From: JAPPLB01 sp965218555
GTDB taxonomy: Bacteria > Acidobacteriota > Terriglobia > Bryobacterales > UBA6623
DNA length: 64,000 nt
Assembly (NCBI GenBank): GCA_965218555.1
Contig: OZ244625.1
Location: 1,116,001-1,180,000, forward strand
Reading direction: 5' to 3'
The notes beneath the pieces were generated by a model, which did not search any database, was not told the DNA's origin, and saw nothing but the letters and a program-made list of their open reading frames with translations. The translations under genes were made by a program, and so were the position numbers. This document shows positions 54,432 through 63,999 of the stretch, piece by piece (position 1 is the stretch's first letter; each line of letters begins with the position of its first letter).

Positions 54432-55781
54432 CTAAAGGCCGTGTTTTTGCAAACGTCTGTACATGGCGCTGCGGCTCAGGCCCAGTTCTTTCGCCGCGTC
54501 GCTGACACTGCCGTTGCATCTCTCGAGCGTCTTCTTGATAAGGCATCGCTCGACCTCTTCCAGATTCATGTCCTCCAGCCGGGGAGCGCCGGAGGCGGGA
54601 GCGTCAAGGCCCAAGTCCGCTTCGGTAACCGTTTCGCCCTTTGCCATCAGCACGCCCCTCTGGACGGCGTGATTCAATTCGCGCACATTGCCCGGCCAGG
54701 GATGTCGTAGAAGCGAATCCATCGCCGCGGCCTCGAATCCCTCCGGCCGCTTGCCGTAGTGTCCTCTGGCCGTCTCGAGAAAGTGCTCGGCAAGCGCGGG
54801 GATGTCGTCTGCGCGCTCCCGCAGCGGTGGTAGATGGATTTCCACCATGTTCAGCCGGAACAGCAGGTCATCGCGAAACCGTCCTTGCTCGACTTCACGA
54901 CGCAGGTCCGCGTTGGTCGCTGACAGGACCCGCACGTCAACCTTGCGTGTCTTCGAGGAGCCGACGCGCTCGACTTCACCGGTCTCGAGAACGCGCAGAA
55001 GACGCGCCTGCCGGTCCGGAGTGATATTGGCGATTTCATCGAGAAACAATGTTCCTTGATGGGCCAGCTCGAAGCGGCCGATGCGGTCCGATGCCGCGCC
55101 GGTAAACGCGCCTCTCGTGTGCCCGAAGATCTCGCTTTCGAACACTCCCTCGGCCAGGCCGCCGACGTTGACGGAAATCATGGCGTTCCCGGAGCGCGGC
55201 GAGATCTGGTGAAGGGTCTGCGCGACGACCTCCTTGCCCGTGCCGTGCTCGCCGGTGATGAGCACGTTGGCGTCAGAGGGGCCGACTTGTGCGATCACGT
55301 CCAGGACGGGTTTCATCACAGCCGACTCCGCGATGAGGGTCGGGAGACCGTCACCGCGCAGGATCTCGTTCTCCACTTGCAGGCGGCGCTCGCTCCGAAG
55401 CGCCCGCGCCAGTTCGGCCTGTGCGCGGACGATACTCAAGAGCCGCGTGTTGTCCCACGGCTTCTGCACGAAATCGCGGGCGCCGCGGCGCATCGCTTCC
55501 ACGGCCAGCTCGACGCTTCCCCAAGCCGTCATCACGACCACGGGCAGAGTGGAGTCGATCGCCCGCAGATGCGACAGCAGGTCAAGTCCCTCTTGTCCCG
55601 AGGTCGTATCCCGCGTGTAATTCAAGTCGATCAGGACGACATCGAACTCGTCCGCAGAGACCGACTCGAGGACCTGCGCAGGCTTGACCGCCGTTTTCGT
55701 CTCGTAGCCTTCTCCTTTGAGCAGGAGATGCAAAGCCGTGAGGACGTCCGGTTGGTCGTCAGCGATGAGAACTTTCGGCAT
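54432..55781 (-). CDS. NtrC-family sigma-54-dependent response regulator
   Basis: 449 residues. Receiver domain with Asp52 (VLIDLNYT) as phosphorylation site and Lys in FVQKPWD. The AAA+ domain has Walker A GEHGTGKE at 177-184, the sigma-54-contact motif GAFTGA at 224-229 and Walker B region GTLFLDEI. A Fis-type helix-turn-helix ends the protein (LERCNGSVSDAAKELGLSRSAMYRRLQKHGL). Receives phosphate from the adjacent kinase and probably activates sigma-54 promoters of the export genes upstream; no convincing -24/-12 site was found in the window. Confidence 0.94.
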   Translation of the reverse strand: MPKVLIADDQPDVLTALHLLLKGEGYETKTAVKPAQVLESVSADEFDVVLIDLNYTRDTTSGQEGLDLLSHLRAIDSTLPVVVMTAWGSVELAVEAMRRGARDFVQKPWDNTRLLSIVRAQAELARALRSERRLQVENEILRGDGLPTLIAESAVMKPVLDVIAQVGPSDANVLITGEHGTGKEVVAQTLHQISPRSGNAMISVNVGGLAEGVFESEIFGHTRGAFTGAASDRIGRFELAHQGTLFLDEIANITPDRQARLLRVLETGEVERVGSSKTRKVDVRVLSATNADLRREVEQGRFRDDLLFRLNMVEIHLPPLRERADDIPALAEHFLETARGHYGKRPEGFEAAAMDSLLRHPWPGNVRELNHAVQRGVLMAKGETVTEADLGLDAPASGAPRLEDMNLEEVERCLIKKTLERCNGSVSDAAKELGLSRSAMYRRLQKHGL

Positions 55782-55819
55782 GGCAGTGCGGCGGCGTCAA
55801 AAAGAACGACAAGCCGGTA

Positions 55820-56494
55820 CTAAACATCTTCGGCGTTCACAACCCAACCATCGCGCAGGTTGATGATGCGGTTGCTGTATGCGGCGTTGTCTTCCGAGTG
55901 CGTGACCTGGATGATCGTGGTCTCCTCCTCGTTGAGTTTCTTGAACAACTCCATGATTTCCTTGCCCTGTGCGGAGTGCAGGTTGCCGGTCGGCTCGTCG
56001 GCGAGAATCAGTTTGGGACTGGCCACGATGGCTCGCGCCACGGCGACGAGTTGCTGCTGACCGCCCGAGAGTTGGTTCGGGAAAAGGTCTTTCTTGGCGA
56101 CGATGTGAAAGCGATCAAGCACGTCGGCGACAATCGCCTGGCGCTCTTTGCGGCTGACGTTGCGGTAGGAGAGCGGCAGGTCGAGGTTCTCGTAGACCGT
56201 CATGTCGTCGAGCAGATGATAGCTCTGGAAGACGAACCCGATGTACTGTTTGTTGAGTTCCACCCTCTGGCGCGGCTTGAGCTCGTGGACGGGTTGATCG
56301 AGAAAGTGAAACTCGCCCCCGAAGTCGCCGTCCAGCATGCCCAGGATTCCCAGCAAGGTCGACTTTCCTGCCCCCGACGGCCCCATGATCGTAACGAACT
56401 CGCCTTCGCTGATATCGAGGTTGATCCGGCGCAAGACGAACGTCTTGCCGTACCCGCTGACATAGAATTTCTCGATGTCTCTGAGTTTGATCAT
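55820..56494 (-). CDS. MacB/LolD-type ABC transporter ATPase
   Basis: 224 residues; Walker A GPSGAGKST at 38-46, Q-loop QSYHLLDDMTVYENLDLPL, signature LSGGQQQLVAVARA, Walker B LILADEPTGNLHS, and H-loop VTHSED. The sequence is of the type that pairs with MacB/FtsX-like permeases. The full-length permease expected next to it is missing; only its last 25 codons survive at 56515-56592. The ATPase may now work with the ADOP permease upstream, which has no ATPase domain of its own. ATG at 56494 gives the standard start. Confidence 0.92.
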   Translation of the reverse strand: MIKLRDIEKFYVSGYGKTFVLRRINLDISEGEFVTIMGPSGAGKSTLLGILGMLDGDFGGEFHFLDQPVHELKPRQRVELNKQYIGFVFQSYHLLDDMTVYENLDLPLSYRNVSRKERQAIVADVLDRFHIVAKKDLFPNQLSGGQQQLVAVARAIVASPKLILADEPTGNLHSAQGKEIMELFKKLNEEETTIIQVTHSEDNAAYSNRIINLRDGWVVNAEDV

Positions 56495-56514
56495 AGTTGG
56501 TCTGGACTTCGCCT

Positions 56515-56592
56515 TCAGTCGCGCCGAAGCGCGGTCATCGGATCGACACGTGCGGCTCGCCATGTCGCGAAAGATACGGCCACTTCGAGCAT
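56515..56592 (-). pseudogene. Remnant C-terminal tail of a MacB/FtsX-like permease
   Basis: Between the tolC and ATPase genes the minus strand reads ATWRAARVDPMTALRRD and a TGA stop at 56515-56517. This is the conserved end of ABC permeases of this type (compare ARRATKVDPMTALRYE in the two ADOP proteins of the window). Only about 25 codons (56592 to 56515) are left, so the rest of the gene was probably deleted. Too short to be functional. Confidence 0.8.
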
Positions 56593-56607
56593 CAAAGCAC
56601 TATCCCC

Positions 56608-58521
56608 TCACCGCGAAACGGGAATCGGATCCGGCCTCTTTGACACTCTGCCGTCGTAAGCTTCGTCGATCGAGATGTTGTTCGCGGCGAGCGTTTGGCC
56701 GGTGATTTCTTCCAGGTTCGTCCGCTCGATCACAAACTCGTTCCGGGTCAGGATCTCGCCGGCCCGCGATTGCGCCAGGGAGCGCTGCCGTTGGACAACT
56801 TTGAATGTGTCCGAATACCCGAGTTTGAATTTCTGTTCCTCGCCGTCGAGCATCTTTTCGCGGAGTTCACGTGTCGCTCGCGCCGCCAGGTAGCGCGCAT
56901 GCGCCTGCTCTAAACCGACCACCGCCGACTGAACCTTGCGCCGAATCTCGTTGATCTGTTGTTGCATCCGCAGTTGGCTCTGCCGGCGCCGCAACAAGGC
57001 GTTGGCAGCGTCCGCCTGCGCGCGGCGGTTTCTGAGCGGTATCAAGACGGACAAGCCGACCGAGTAATCGGGGAAATTGCGTCGAAACACCTGCCCCAGC
57101 GCCCTGCCGAGCCCCCCAATGAAGAAATCCGGACTTCTCGGGACCTGACCCGGCAAGAGGATCAGGTTGGGATTCAGATCTCCGGCCAGGCCGTTGTTCG
57201 TCATGCTGGCGACGAAGTCGATCGACGGCAGCAGCCTGTTGCGGGTCCCCTTGAGCAAGATATCGGCATTTTCGAGTTGGAGACGGGCCTGCGCAATATC
57301 CGGGCGCGACGTCAGCGCCATGCGCATCAGTTCCTGCAGGAGCTTGATCTCGAGAGTTGCGGGCACTTCCACATGATCGGTGGGGATGACCTCGACCTCG
57401 AGCAGAAAGGGACTCGCCAGTCCGTTCTTGCTGAGTGCGGTCTTCAGAGTCCCTTCCTGTTCCCGGACCGCAGTGAGCGCAATGGTCAGTTCCTGTTCCC
57501 TCTGGCCGACCTCGGCTTCGGACTCGATCAGGTCAATGGGCGCCAGCTTGCCGATCTCCACGCGCTCCCGGTTGCCCTCATAGAGCTGTTGGGCCAGCCT
57601 TAGATCCTCGTGGCTGCTCTCGACCTCGGCGCGAAACCGGACGAGATCCCAATAGAGCCGCTGAATCGATGCCACGGTAAAGATCACTTGCTCTGTGAAT
57701 TGCAGATCCGAGGACTTCAGGTTGTTGCGGGCGACTCGAAGGCTGATCTTGTTCACTCTGCCGAATCCCTGCAGGAGCGGTTGTCGGAAATCCAGACGCA
57801 GATTGGAAGTGGAGAAAGGATTGAAGTTCGAGCGAAGGGAGTTGGAGAAAGAGCGTCGCGTGGTCCATGAAAGAGCACCGGAGGCGCCACTCCAAAAACT
57901 TTTGCCGATGGAGACTCGTGAGAAAGTGTCGTCGTTGACCAGGAAGTTGGTGCCGGTCGTGAAATCACTGAAAGTCGGGGCGCTGTTGTGGCGCAGCGTG
58001 AATTGCGTCGAAAGGACGGGGTCGAGGTTGAGTCCCCCGAAGGCGCCCAAGCCTGCAACGCCGCCCGCGCCCCTTCCATCGGTTGCCGCTCGACCAGAAA
58101 CGGCCCCCCGGCCCGCGACGCCGCTAGTAGCAGTCGAAGAGTCCCCGGTCGAGGCCGTGCTGACGCCGCCCTGCGCCCCCGATACGGCCCCGCCGGTCTT
58201 TGCGCGCAGGAGTTGCGTTTCGGCAATCTTTCGCGAAAAGCGCGAGACGGCCACGTCCAGGTTGTTTTCGAGCGCCAGGGCAATAGCGTCGCTCAGTGAC
58301 AGGTACAGCTTGCCGTCATGGATCAGCTCATCGAGCCGCGGCGAGTTCCCCTCCTCGACGTAGGGCGCATCGGGCATCTGGAAAGCGTGGAAGATGTTCG
58401 GCCAGGTGTCCGGACCGATGCTGTAGTCTCGCTCGGTGGAAGTCGCCGGCATCTGCGCCATGAGCGGCGCGAAAGACAGATGCGCGGCGAAAAAGACAGC
58501 GAAGAGCTTCGTCAGGTTCAT
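56608..58521 (-). CDS. TolC-family outer-membrane efflux protein
   Basis: 637 residues. Signal peptide (LTKLFAVFFAAHLSFAPLMA), then LSLSDAIALALENNLDVAVSRF, the first TolC helix. A Gly/Ala/Ser-rich insert at about 110-160 precedes the beta-barrel part. The second repeat has MALTSRPDIAQARLQLENADILLKGTRNRLLPSID and FPDYSVGLSVLIPLRNRRAQADAANALLRRRQ, and a long coiled coil ends with LGYSDTFKVVQRQRSLAQSRAGE. It forms the outer-membrane channel for export. ATG at 58521 places the signal peptide at the N-terminus; 58548 is an alternative. Confidence 0.89.
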   Translation of the reverse strand: MNLTKLFAVFFAAHLSFAPLMAQMPATSTERDYSIGPDTWPNIFHAFQMPDAPYVEEGNSPRLDELIHDGKLYLSLSDAIALALENNLDVAVSRFSRKIAETQLLRAKTGGAVSGAQGGVSTASTGDSSTATSGVAGRGAVSGRAATDGRGAGGVAGLGAFGGLNLDPVLSTQFTLRHNSAPTFSDFTTGTNFLVNDDTFSRVSIGKSFWSGASGALSWTTRRSFSNSLRSNFNPFSTSNLRLDFRQPLLQGFGRVNKISLRVARNNLKSSDLQFTEQVIFTVASIQRLYWDLVRFRAEVESSHEDLRLAQQLYEGNRERVEIGKLAPIDLIESEAEVGQREQELTIALTAVREQEGTLKTALSKNGLASPFLLEVEVIPTDHVEVPATLEIKLLQELMRMALTSRPDIAQARLQLENADILLKGTRNRLLPSIDFVASMTNNGLAGDLNPNLILLPGQVPRSPDFFIGGLGRALGQVFRRNFPDYSVGLSVLIPLRNRRAQADAANALLRRRQSQLRMQQQINEIRRKVQSAVVGLEQAHARYLAARATRELREKMLDGEEQKFKLGYSDTFKVVQRQRSLAQSRAGEILTRNEFVIERTNLEEITGQTLAANNISIDEAYDGRVSKRPDPIPVSR

Positions 58522-58561
58522 CGGCAAAACAAACTCCGGAAATCGCATCTCTGGAACATGG

Positions 58562-61051
58562 CTACTCGTATCGCAAAGCCGTCATCGGATCGACCTTGGT
58601 CGCACGCCGCGCGGGCAGGTAGTTCGCGGTGATGAAAACGAGCCCCAAGAAAAACACGACGACAGCGCAGGTCATCAGGTCGACGGAGGTCAGGCCTGCC
58701 TGGCGAAGCTGCGCCTCCGTCAACTCGCTACGGAGCACATGGATCAGACCCCAGCTTCCCAACGCCCCGAGAACGATCCCCAAGCCGCCTACCCAGCAGC
58801 CCTGTCGAATGACCATGCCCACGATGTCGCCGCGCTGCGCGCCCATCGCCATGCGGATGCCCAACTCCTGGGTTCGTTGCGACACCGCGTAGGACGTCAT
58901 GCCGTAAATGCCTACCGCCGCCAGCAGCACGGCAATCGATGCGAAGACGATCATCACTGCCGGAAAGAGGGACTGTCTGCGGATGATTCTTTTGAACTCC
59001 TCATCGATGGTGACAAGACCTGTCACGGAGTCATTTTGATTCAGGGCCATTATCTCGGCCCTCGCCGGCTTGACGATGAAGTCGGCTCCTTGCTCAGCCC
59101 GCAGGGCGAAACTCACATCCAGGGATGGGAACTGGGCGAACGAAAGGTATAGTTCCGGGGGGTCCGGATCCGACGGCAACGGCGACCATCGAATGTCCCC
59201 GACGATGCCGATGATCTGTAAGGGCTCGGGAGCTTCCTTGTCCCCGGGGTCGAGCGGCGGCCCGATTCGTTCACCGAGCGGGTTTCGGTCCGGGAATAGC
59301 TCTCTTGCCAGCGACTCACTGACCACGGCCACGGGTGCCGAACCGGCCCTGTCTCGTTCTTCGAAGACTCGGCCTCGAAGCACGGGAATCGAAAAGGTCC
59401 GAAAGAAATCAGGGGTGACAATGCGGAACGCAACGATTGTCTGGCCCTCGTCGCCTCGCGCGGTCGAGACGGATTGAATCGGTATGGTGGGCTCGAATCC
59501 CGCAAGGATCGATGACAGGCCACCTCCGGCCACTGATTGAACACCGGGAAGGGCCCGAAGCCTCGCGAGGGCTTGATCCATGAATACGACGGTTTTTGAG
59601 CGTACTTCTTCCGGATTCTGAAAGCCGCTCATCGAACCAATGGCTCGACCTGCCGGCGCCTTGGTATGAGCAGTGATGACGTTCGTGTCGAAGCCGACCT
59701 TCATTCGCGCCGCCTGCCAGAGACCGCGGAGCATCAGGCCCGCACCCACCAGCAGCATGGTCGTCAGTGCGATTTCGGAAACGATCAGCCCCTGCCGCAG
59801 CCGCTTGCCGGCGGTTGCCGCCGATGTCCGCGTGCTGCTTTCCTTCAGGACATTGCTGAGGTTGACTTTCGAGCCGATCCAAGCGGGCGCGAGACCGAAG
59901 AGGATTGCGGTCAGGCAGGTGAGACCGACAGCAAAATACAGCGCGTTCCGATCGACCGCAATATATTCCAGCCGCGAGTAGCTGCGGTCCGGATCAATCG
60001 CCAGTATTGCATCGAGGCCGACATAGGCGACCAGGATACCGAGACCGCCACCGATAACGGCGAGGATGACATTCTCAGTGAGGAACTGCCGCACGATGCG
60101 CCAGCGGCCCGCTCCCATCGAGGCGCGTACGGCAACTTCCTTCTGGCGATCTACAACCCTTGTCAGTTGAAGGTGGGCCACGTTCGCACAGACGATGAGA
60201 ATCACGAATAGAGCGGGAAGAACAAAGTAAACCGCCCGATCGGTGAACCTCTTTCGATCGCGATCCTTGGGACGAAAGATTTCGACACTGCGATCCTTAT
60301 TGGTGCTCGGGTGCTGTTGTTCCAGACTCGCGGCGATCGCGGTCATGTTCGCCTGCGCCTGCTCCAGAGAAACCCCCGGCTTGAGTTTTGCCCACGATTG
60401 GATGCGGCCGAACTGTCCGGACCGTGCTTGGTCACTGAGTTCCTGGTCTGTGAACACCAGCGGCAGATAGGCGCGCGGTCCCTGAAAGAATCCGGCAGGC
60501 ATGACGCCGATGATCTTGTGGAACCGGCCGTCGAGTTGGATCTCCTTTCCGAGAATGTCACGGTCGAAGCCGAACCGATCCCGCCAATAGCTGTAGCTGA
60601 GGAGGGCAACGTCGTCGCCGCCGCGCCGGCATTCCTCGGGCGTGAACCAGCGCCCGAGAACTGGCTGGACGCCGAGAACGGGAAACATGCCACTCGATAC
60701 TTCACTGACCTGGAACTCCTCCAGACCCTCTGGTGACGGCGTCCTACGGGTACGGAATCGAAAAGCGCCGATCATTTCGAAGACGGTCTGGTTCTTTTCG
60801 ATGTCAAGGTAGTCCGGCGGGTAAAGGACACCCGTGCGCCGTCCTCTCTTTTTGTCGTAGCCATCGACGCGCACCAGGATGTCCTGGTCTTTGTACATGT
60901 AGGGATGAAAAAGGTACTGATCGAGATAAGTGAACACCGCCGTCGTCGCGCCGATACCGAGTCCCAACGTCACTACGGCAATCAGCGTCACCATCGGCTT
61001 CCTGGTCAGCATCCGAAAGCCAAGCCGAACGTCCTGCCAGATCGATCTCAT
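58562..61051 (-). CDS. ADOP-type ABC permease (MacB/FtsX-like, duplicated)
   Basis: 829 residues, made of two MacB_PCD-FtsX units. The N-terminal signature (WQDVRLGFRMLTRKPMVTLIAVVTLGLGIGATTAVF) opens the first periplasmic domain (to about 265), followed by FtsX helices (AVYFVLPALFVILIVCANVAHLQL onwards). The second periplasmic domain spans about 470-690, and the last helices end ANYLPARRATKVDPMTALRYE. This architecture is the Acidobacterial duplicated orphan permease. It has no ATPase, so it would need one in trans, perhaps the neighbouring MacB-like one. Substrate unknown. Forty-one bases before tolC. Confidence 0.93.
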   Translation of the reverse strand: MRSIWQDVRLGFRMLTRKPMVTLIAVVTLGLGIGATTAVFTYLDQYLFHPYMYKDQDILVRVDGYDKKRGRRTGVLYPPDYLDIEKNQTVFEMIGAFRFRTRRTPSPEGLEEFQVSEVSSGMFPVLGVQPVLGRWFTPEECRRGGDDVALLSYSYWRDRFGFDRDILGKEIQLDGRFHKIIGVMPAGFFQGPRAYLPLVFTDQELSDQARSGQFGRIQSWAKLKPGVSLEQAQANMTAIAASLEQQHPSTNKDRSVEIFRPKDRDRKRFTDRAVYFVLPALFVILIVCANVAHLQLTRVVDRQKEVAVRASMGAGRWRIVRQFLTENVILAVIGGGLGILVAYVGLDAILAIDPDRSYSRLEYIAVDRNALYFAVGLTCLTAILFGLAPAWIGSKVNLSNVLKESSTRTSAATAGKRLRQGLIVSEIALTTMLLVGAGLMLRGLWQAARMKVGFDTNVITAHTKAPAGRAIGSMSGFQNPEEVRSKTVVFMDQALARLRALPGVQSVAGGGLSSILAGFEPTIPIQSVSTARGDEGQTIVAFRIVTPDFFRTFSIPVLRGRVFEERDRAGSAPVAVVSESLARELFPDRNPLGERIGPPLDPGDKEAPEPLQIIGIVGDIRWSPLPSDPDPPELYLSFAQFPSLDVSFALRAEQGADFIVKPARAEIMALNQNDSVTGLVTIDEEFKRIIRRQSLFPAVMIVFASIAVLLAAVGIYGMTSYAVSQRTQELGIRMAMGAQRGDIVGMVIRQGCWVGGLGIVLGALGSWGLIHVLRSELTEAQLRQAGLTSVDLMTCAVVVFFLGLVFITANYLPARRATKVDPMTALRYE
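58563..58621. repeat. 59-bp near-identical sequence shared with 61544-61602
   Basis: The last codons of the intact ADOP permease (58563-58621) and of the broken one (61544-61602) agree at 57 of 59 positions by eye, including third codon positions, whereas the surrounding DNA diverges. A weaker version (TCATCGGATCGA core) lies in the permease remnant at 56515-56592. Confidence 0.8.
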
Positions 61052-61090
61052 TGCTGTCTCCCCGGATAGCTCCCCATCACATTTCGTCCG

Positions 61091-61519
61091 TCATGCCACT
61101 TCGGTGTCCCGCTTTCGGCGCACCCACTCTTTACTCCGGAACACGCGCGGACCCAGCTCAATGACACGGGGAAGCATCTGGAACACTGCGGCCTGCGTCC
61201 ACTCCGCGCCGTGCCGTGTGCGGAAACCGCGCTCGTTGAGCTGGCGAGCGATCTGCGAAAACGACCGGTCCAGGACCATCAGGTCCATCATCGCCGTCAG
61301 GACTTTCATCTCCTGCGGGCTTTCTTCGAGATGAAGCCCGTCGGCCGACACCTGCGCGCCATAAGGAATCTCTTCCCGCTGACGCCGCAGTTCCGGTTTC
61401 TCCGGCGCCTCGCGTTCCCACTCGATCGCGACGGGCCGCCAGCCTTCACGCTGCCTCCGCTCCACCGCATCCAGGCTGAGCCCGTCCTCCGAAACTTCAC
61501 GCCTCCGTTCCTTCGCCAT
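61091..61519 (-). CDS. Orphan recombinase-domain (PF07508-like) protein
   Basis: 142 residues, strongly charged. The C-terminal half (DLMVLDRSFSQIARQLNERGFRTRHGAEWTQAAVFQMLPRVIELG) has the pattern of the Recombinase domain of large serine recombinases (I-A-x-x-LN-x-x-G-x-x-T-x-x-G-x-x-W-x-x-x-x-V). No catalytic serine-resolvase domain is present. Such a DNA-binding remnant could act as a regulator of the flanking ADOP permease genes. AAGGAG lies close before the ATG. It sits 23 bases after the broken permease and 39 before the intact one. Function inferred only. Confidence 0.72.
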   Translation of the reverse strand: MAKERRREVSEDGLSLDAVERRQREGWRPVAIEWEREAPEKPELRRQREEIPYGAQVSADGLHLEESPQEMKVLTAMMDLMVLDRSFSQIARQLNERGFRTRHGAEWTQAAVFQMLPRVIELGPRVFRSKEWVRRKRDTEVA

Positions 61520-61542
61520 ATCTCCTTCTTGCGTTACCGCCT

Positions 61543-63999
61543 TTACTCGTATCGCAACGCCGTCATCGGATCGACCTTGGTCGCACGCCGCGCGGGCAAG
61601 TAACCGGCCAGCAGAGAGACGCCGAACATGAGCAGTCCGACGGCCAAGTAAGTCGTTGGCTCACTGAAACTGAGTCCCGCGAACATCGTCCCCAGCACCT
61701 TCATAAGAGCCAGCGCTCCTAGAAACCCCACCGCCATGCCGAGTAGCGCGGGCCGCATCACCTGCTTCAAGCTCAACCGGAGCAAATGGCTCTCTTGGGC
61801 GCCTAAGGCAATGCGAACACCGAATTCGCGGGTGCGAGCCCCTACGAGGTACGATGTGACACCGTAAATCCCGATCGCCGCCAGTGCTACCGCGATCGCG
61901 GCGAGCAAGCTCATCAGGCGCACAAAGAAGCGATCGATGGAGAGGGCGTCCGACAGAGCCTCTTCCATGGTCATGATGTTGAAGACGGCCTGGCCCGGAT
62001 CCACTTCGGTGACAGCACGGCGGACGGGTTCTGCCAAGCTCAGGGGGTCCGCTTGGGTTCGCACGATAAGGTTCTTCCGGATATGGGTCCAGTGATCACC
62101 GCCAGGGTATTCCCAAGGATGTTGCCGGTAAGAGACGTAGACAGCCGGGCGCGGCTCGGGGTCGGACCTTGGCCGACGGACATCACCGATGACGCCGATG
62201 ATTTCCCGGGGCCGCCCCTCGGGAATCGTGACGTTGGCGGGCAGGCTGAAGATCGAGATGCGAATGGACTGACCGATCGGATCCTCGTTGGGGAAGTGAC
62301 GCTTTGCAAAAGTCTCATTGATCACTGCCACCCACGAAGAGCTGTCAACGTCGGCTTCGTCGATGAAGGGCCCCTCAACAATGGGATCCCAAAGCTCTCC
62401 AAGAGCCCGGCGTCTACTTCGTCGTAGTCCGTCGTGAATTCTTCATCGGGGGGCGGCTCGAGACGGCCGACAATCGTGAACGGCTGGGGATGCCAACCTT
62501 GGGTGGGCAGCCGGCTAATGATGCCGGCTGCTTCGACACCTGGCAGGGCCCTCACGCGTTCGAGGACTTGGCGGTAGAAATCGGCGACTTGCGGCGTGAC
62601 GGGCTTCGGCTCCTCGGTGTCGCGGAAATATTTCGGACCCGCCAACAAGATTTCACTCCTGAGAAGACCGTGCACCCGATAGCCCGTATCGGCATGGATT
62701 TCACGCAGCAAGGCCCGGATCATCAGTCCCGCACCGAGGAGCAAAGCCATCGCCAACGCCACCTCGGAAACCAGCAGTAGTTTGCGGCTGCGTCCGCCCA
62801 AGCTTGGCCCCCCGCCTTGGCCGTCTTTCTTGAGTGTTGCGTTCAAATGAATCCTGGAGCCACGCAGGGCGGGTAGTAACCCGAAGGCGAAACCCGTTAG
62901 TGCGGAAAGGGCCGTTGTGAACACCAGTACCCGCCCGTCCACTACGATTTCTTCCGTTCGAGGAAACCAGTCGGGCGCCCAGCGGATGAACAGCACGTTA
63001 CCCCAAATGCTCAACAGAACGCCCAGGACGCCGCCTCCGATCGCCAGAAGAAGAGCCTCCATCAGCAACTGACGTGTCAGCCGAAGCCGCCCCGCACCGA
63101 GAGAAGCCCGCAACGTCAGCTCCTTCCGTCTGTTCGCGCCACGAGCCAGCAGGAGGTTGGCGACATTGACGCAAGCGATCAACAGCACAAAGCCGACGGC
63201 ACCAAGGAAGAAAAGCAACAAACGCTCAAGATCGCCGAAGAAGACCTGCCGGATCGTTCCCGAACGACTCTTCCGTTCGTTGGATCAGGGGCGTTGTCTC
63301 CGCCGCGGCGCGCTCTTGTTGAACGCCGGGCTTGAGGCGGGCAACCTTCACCATCCAACGAGTCTCGGGAATGGGGTCGAGCTCGTTACATTCCCAATAC
63401 GAGACCTTGCCGGCCCAGGGCGAGACCCAGAAGCCTTGGGGCATGACGCCGATGACTCTGCGATTGCGGCCGTCCACCCGAAGCATCTTGCCGACAATGT
63501 CCGTGTCACCGCCGTAACGAGTCTGCCAAGTGCCATAACTCAAGAGAATCCCGGAAGGCTGACCCCAAACGGCGTCTGTCGGCGTCAAAGTCCGCCCTAG
63601 CAACGGTTTGACACCCAGCACGGAAAACAGTTCTCCCCCCACGCTCCGGCTCAAAACACGGTCTGCGGCCCTGCCCTCACCGGAAAGTGTGACCGGCCGA
63701 GGTCCACTGAACAGTCCCACTTGTTCGAATGACCGCGCCTGCTCTCGAATTGCCTTTACCGTCGCGAAGGTCGGGTTTCGGGTCGAGATTCCCTTTTCAG
63801 GATTGGCTTCCCGAATCACCATCAAGCGTTCCGGGTCTCGAAAAGGCAGCGGCCGATAGCGAAAGGTGCTGATGACGCTAAAGATCGTGGTGCTGCCCCC
63901 GATACCCAGCCCCAGTGACAGGACCGCGACAGCCGTAAACCCTGGACTCTTCGCCAACATGCGCAGCCCGAAGCGCCAATCCTGCCAAAGCCCATTCAT
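61543..63999 (-). pseudogene. ADOP-type ABC permease, broken by two frameshifts
   Basis: Starts at ATG 63999 with the ADOP signature (WQDWRFGLRMLAKSPGFTAVAVLSLGLGIGGSTTIF). Its first periplasmic domain runs to about 63245, where the frame changes near GNDPAG and the sequence resumes as VFFGDLERLLLFFLGAVGFVLLIACVNVANLL, apparently with several codons missing. A second frame change lies in the GGGCCCC run at 62368-62374: upstream reads SFGIPLLRG, downstream PFIDEADVDSSSWVAVINETF. The rest is intact to ARRATKVDPMTALRYE. Summed, about 815 residues, as in the intact neighbour. One shift looks like a single-base loss in a homopolymer and could be an assembly error; the other looks like a real deletion. 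Confidence 0.83.

Noticed and set aside
61052..61100. TGGCAT motif before the ADOP permease as a sigma-54 -24 element
   Set aside because: No GC at the -12 position with correct spacing, and the motif lies within the end of the preceding gene.
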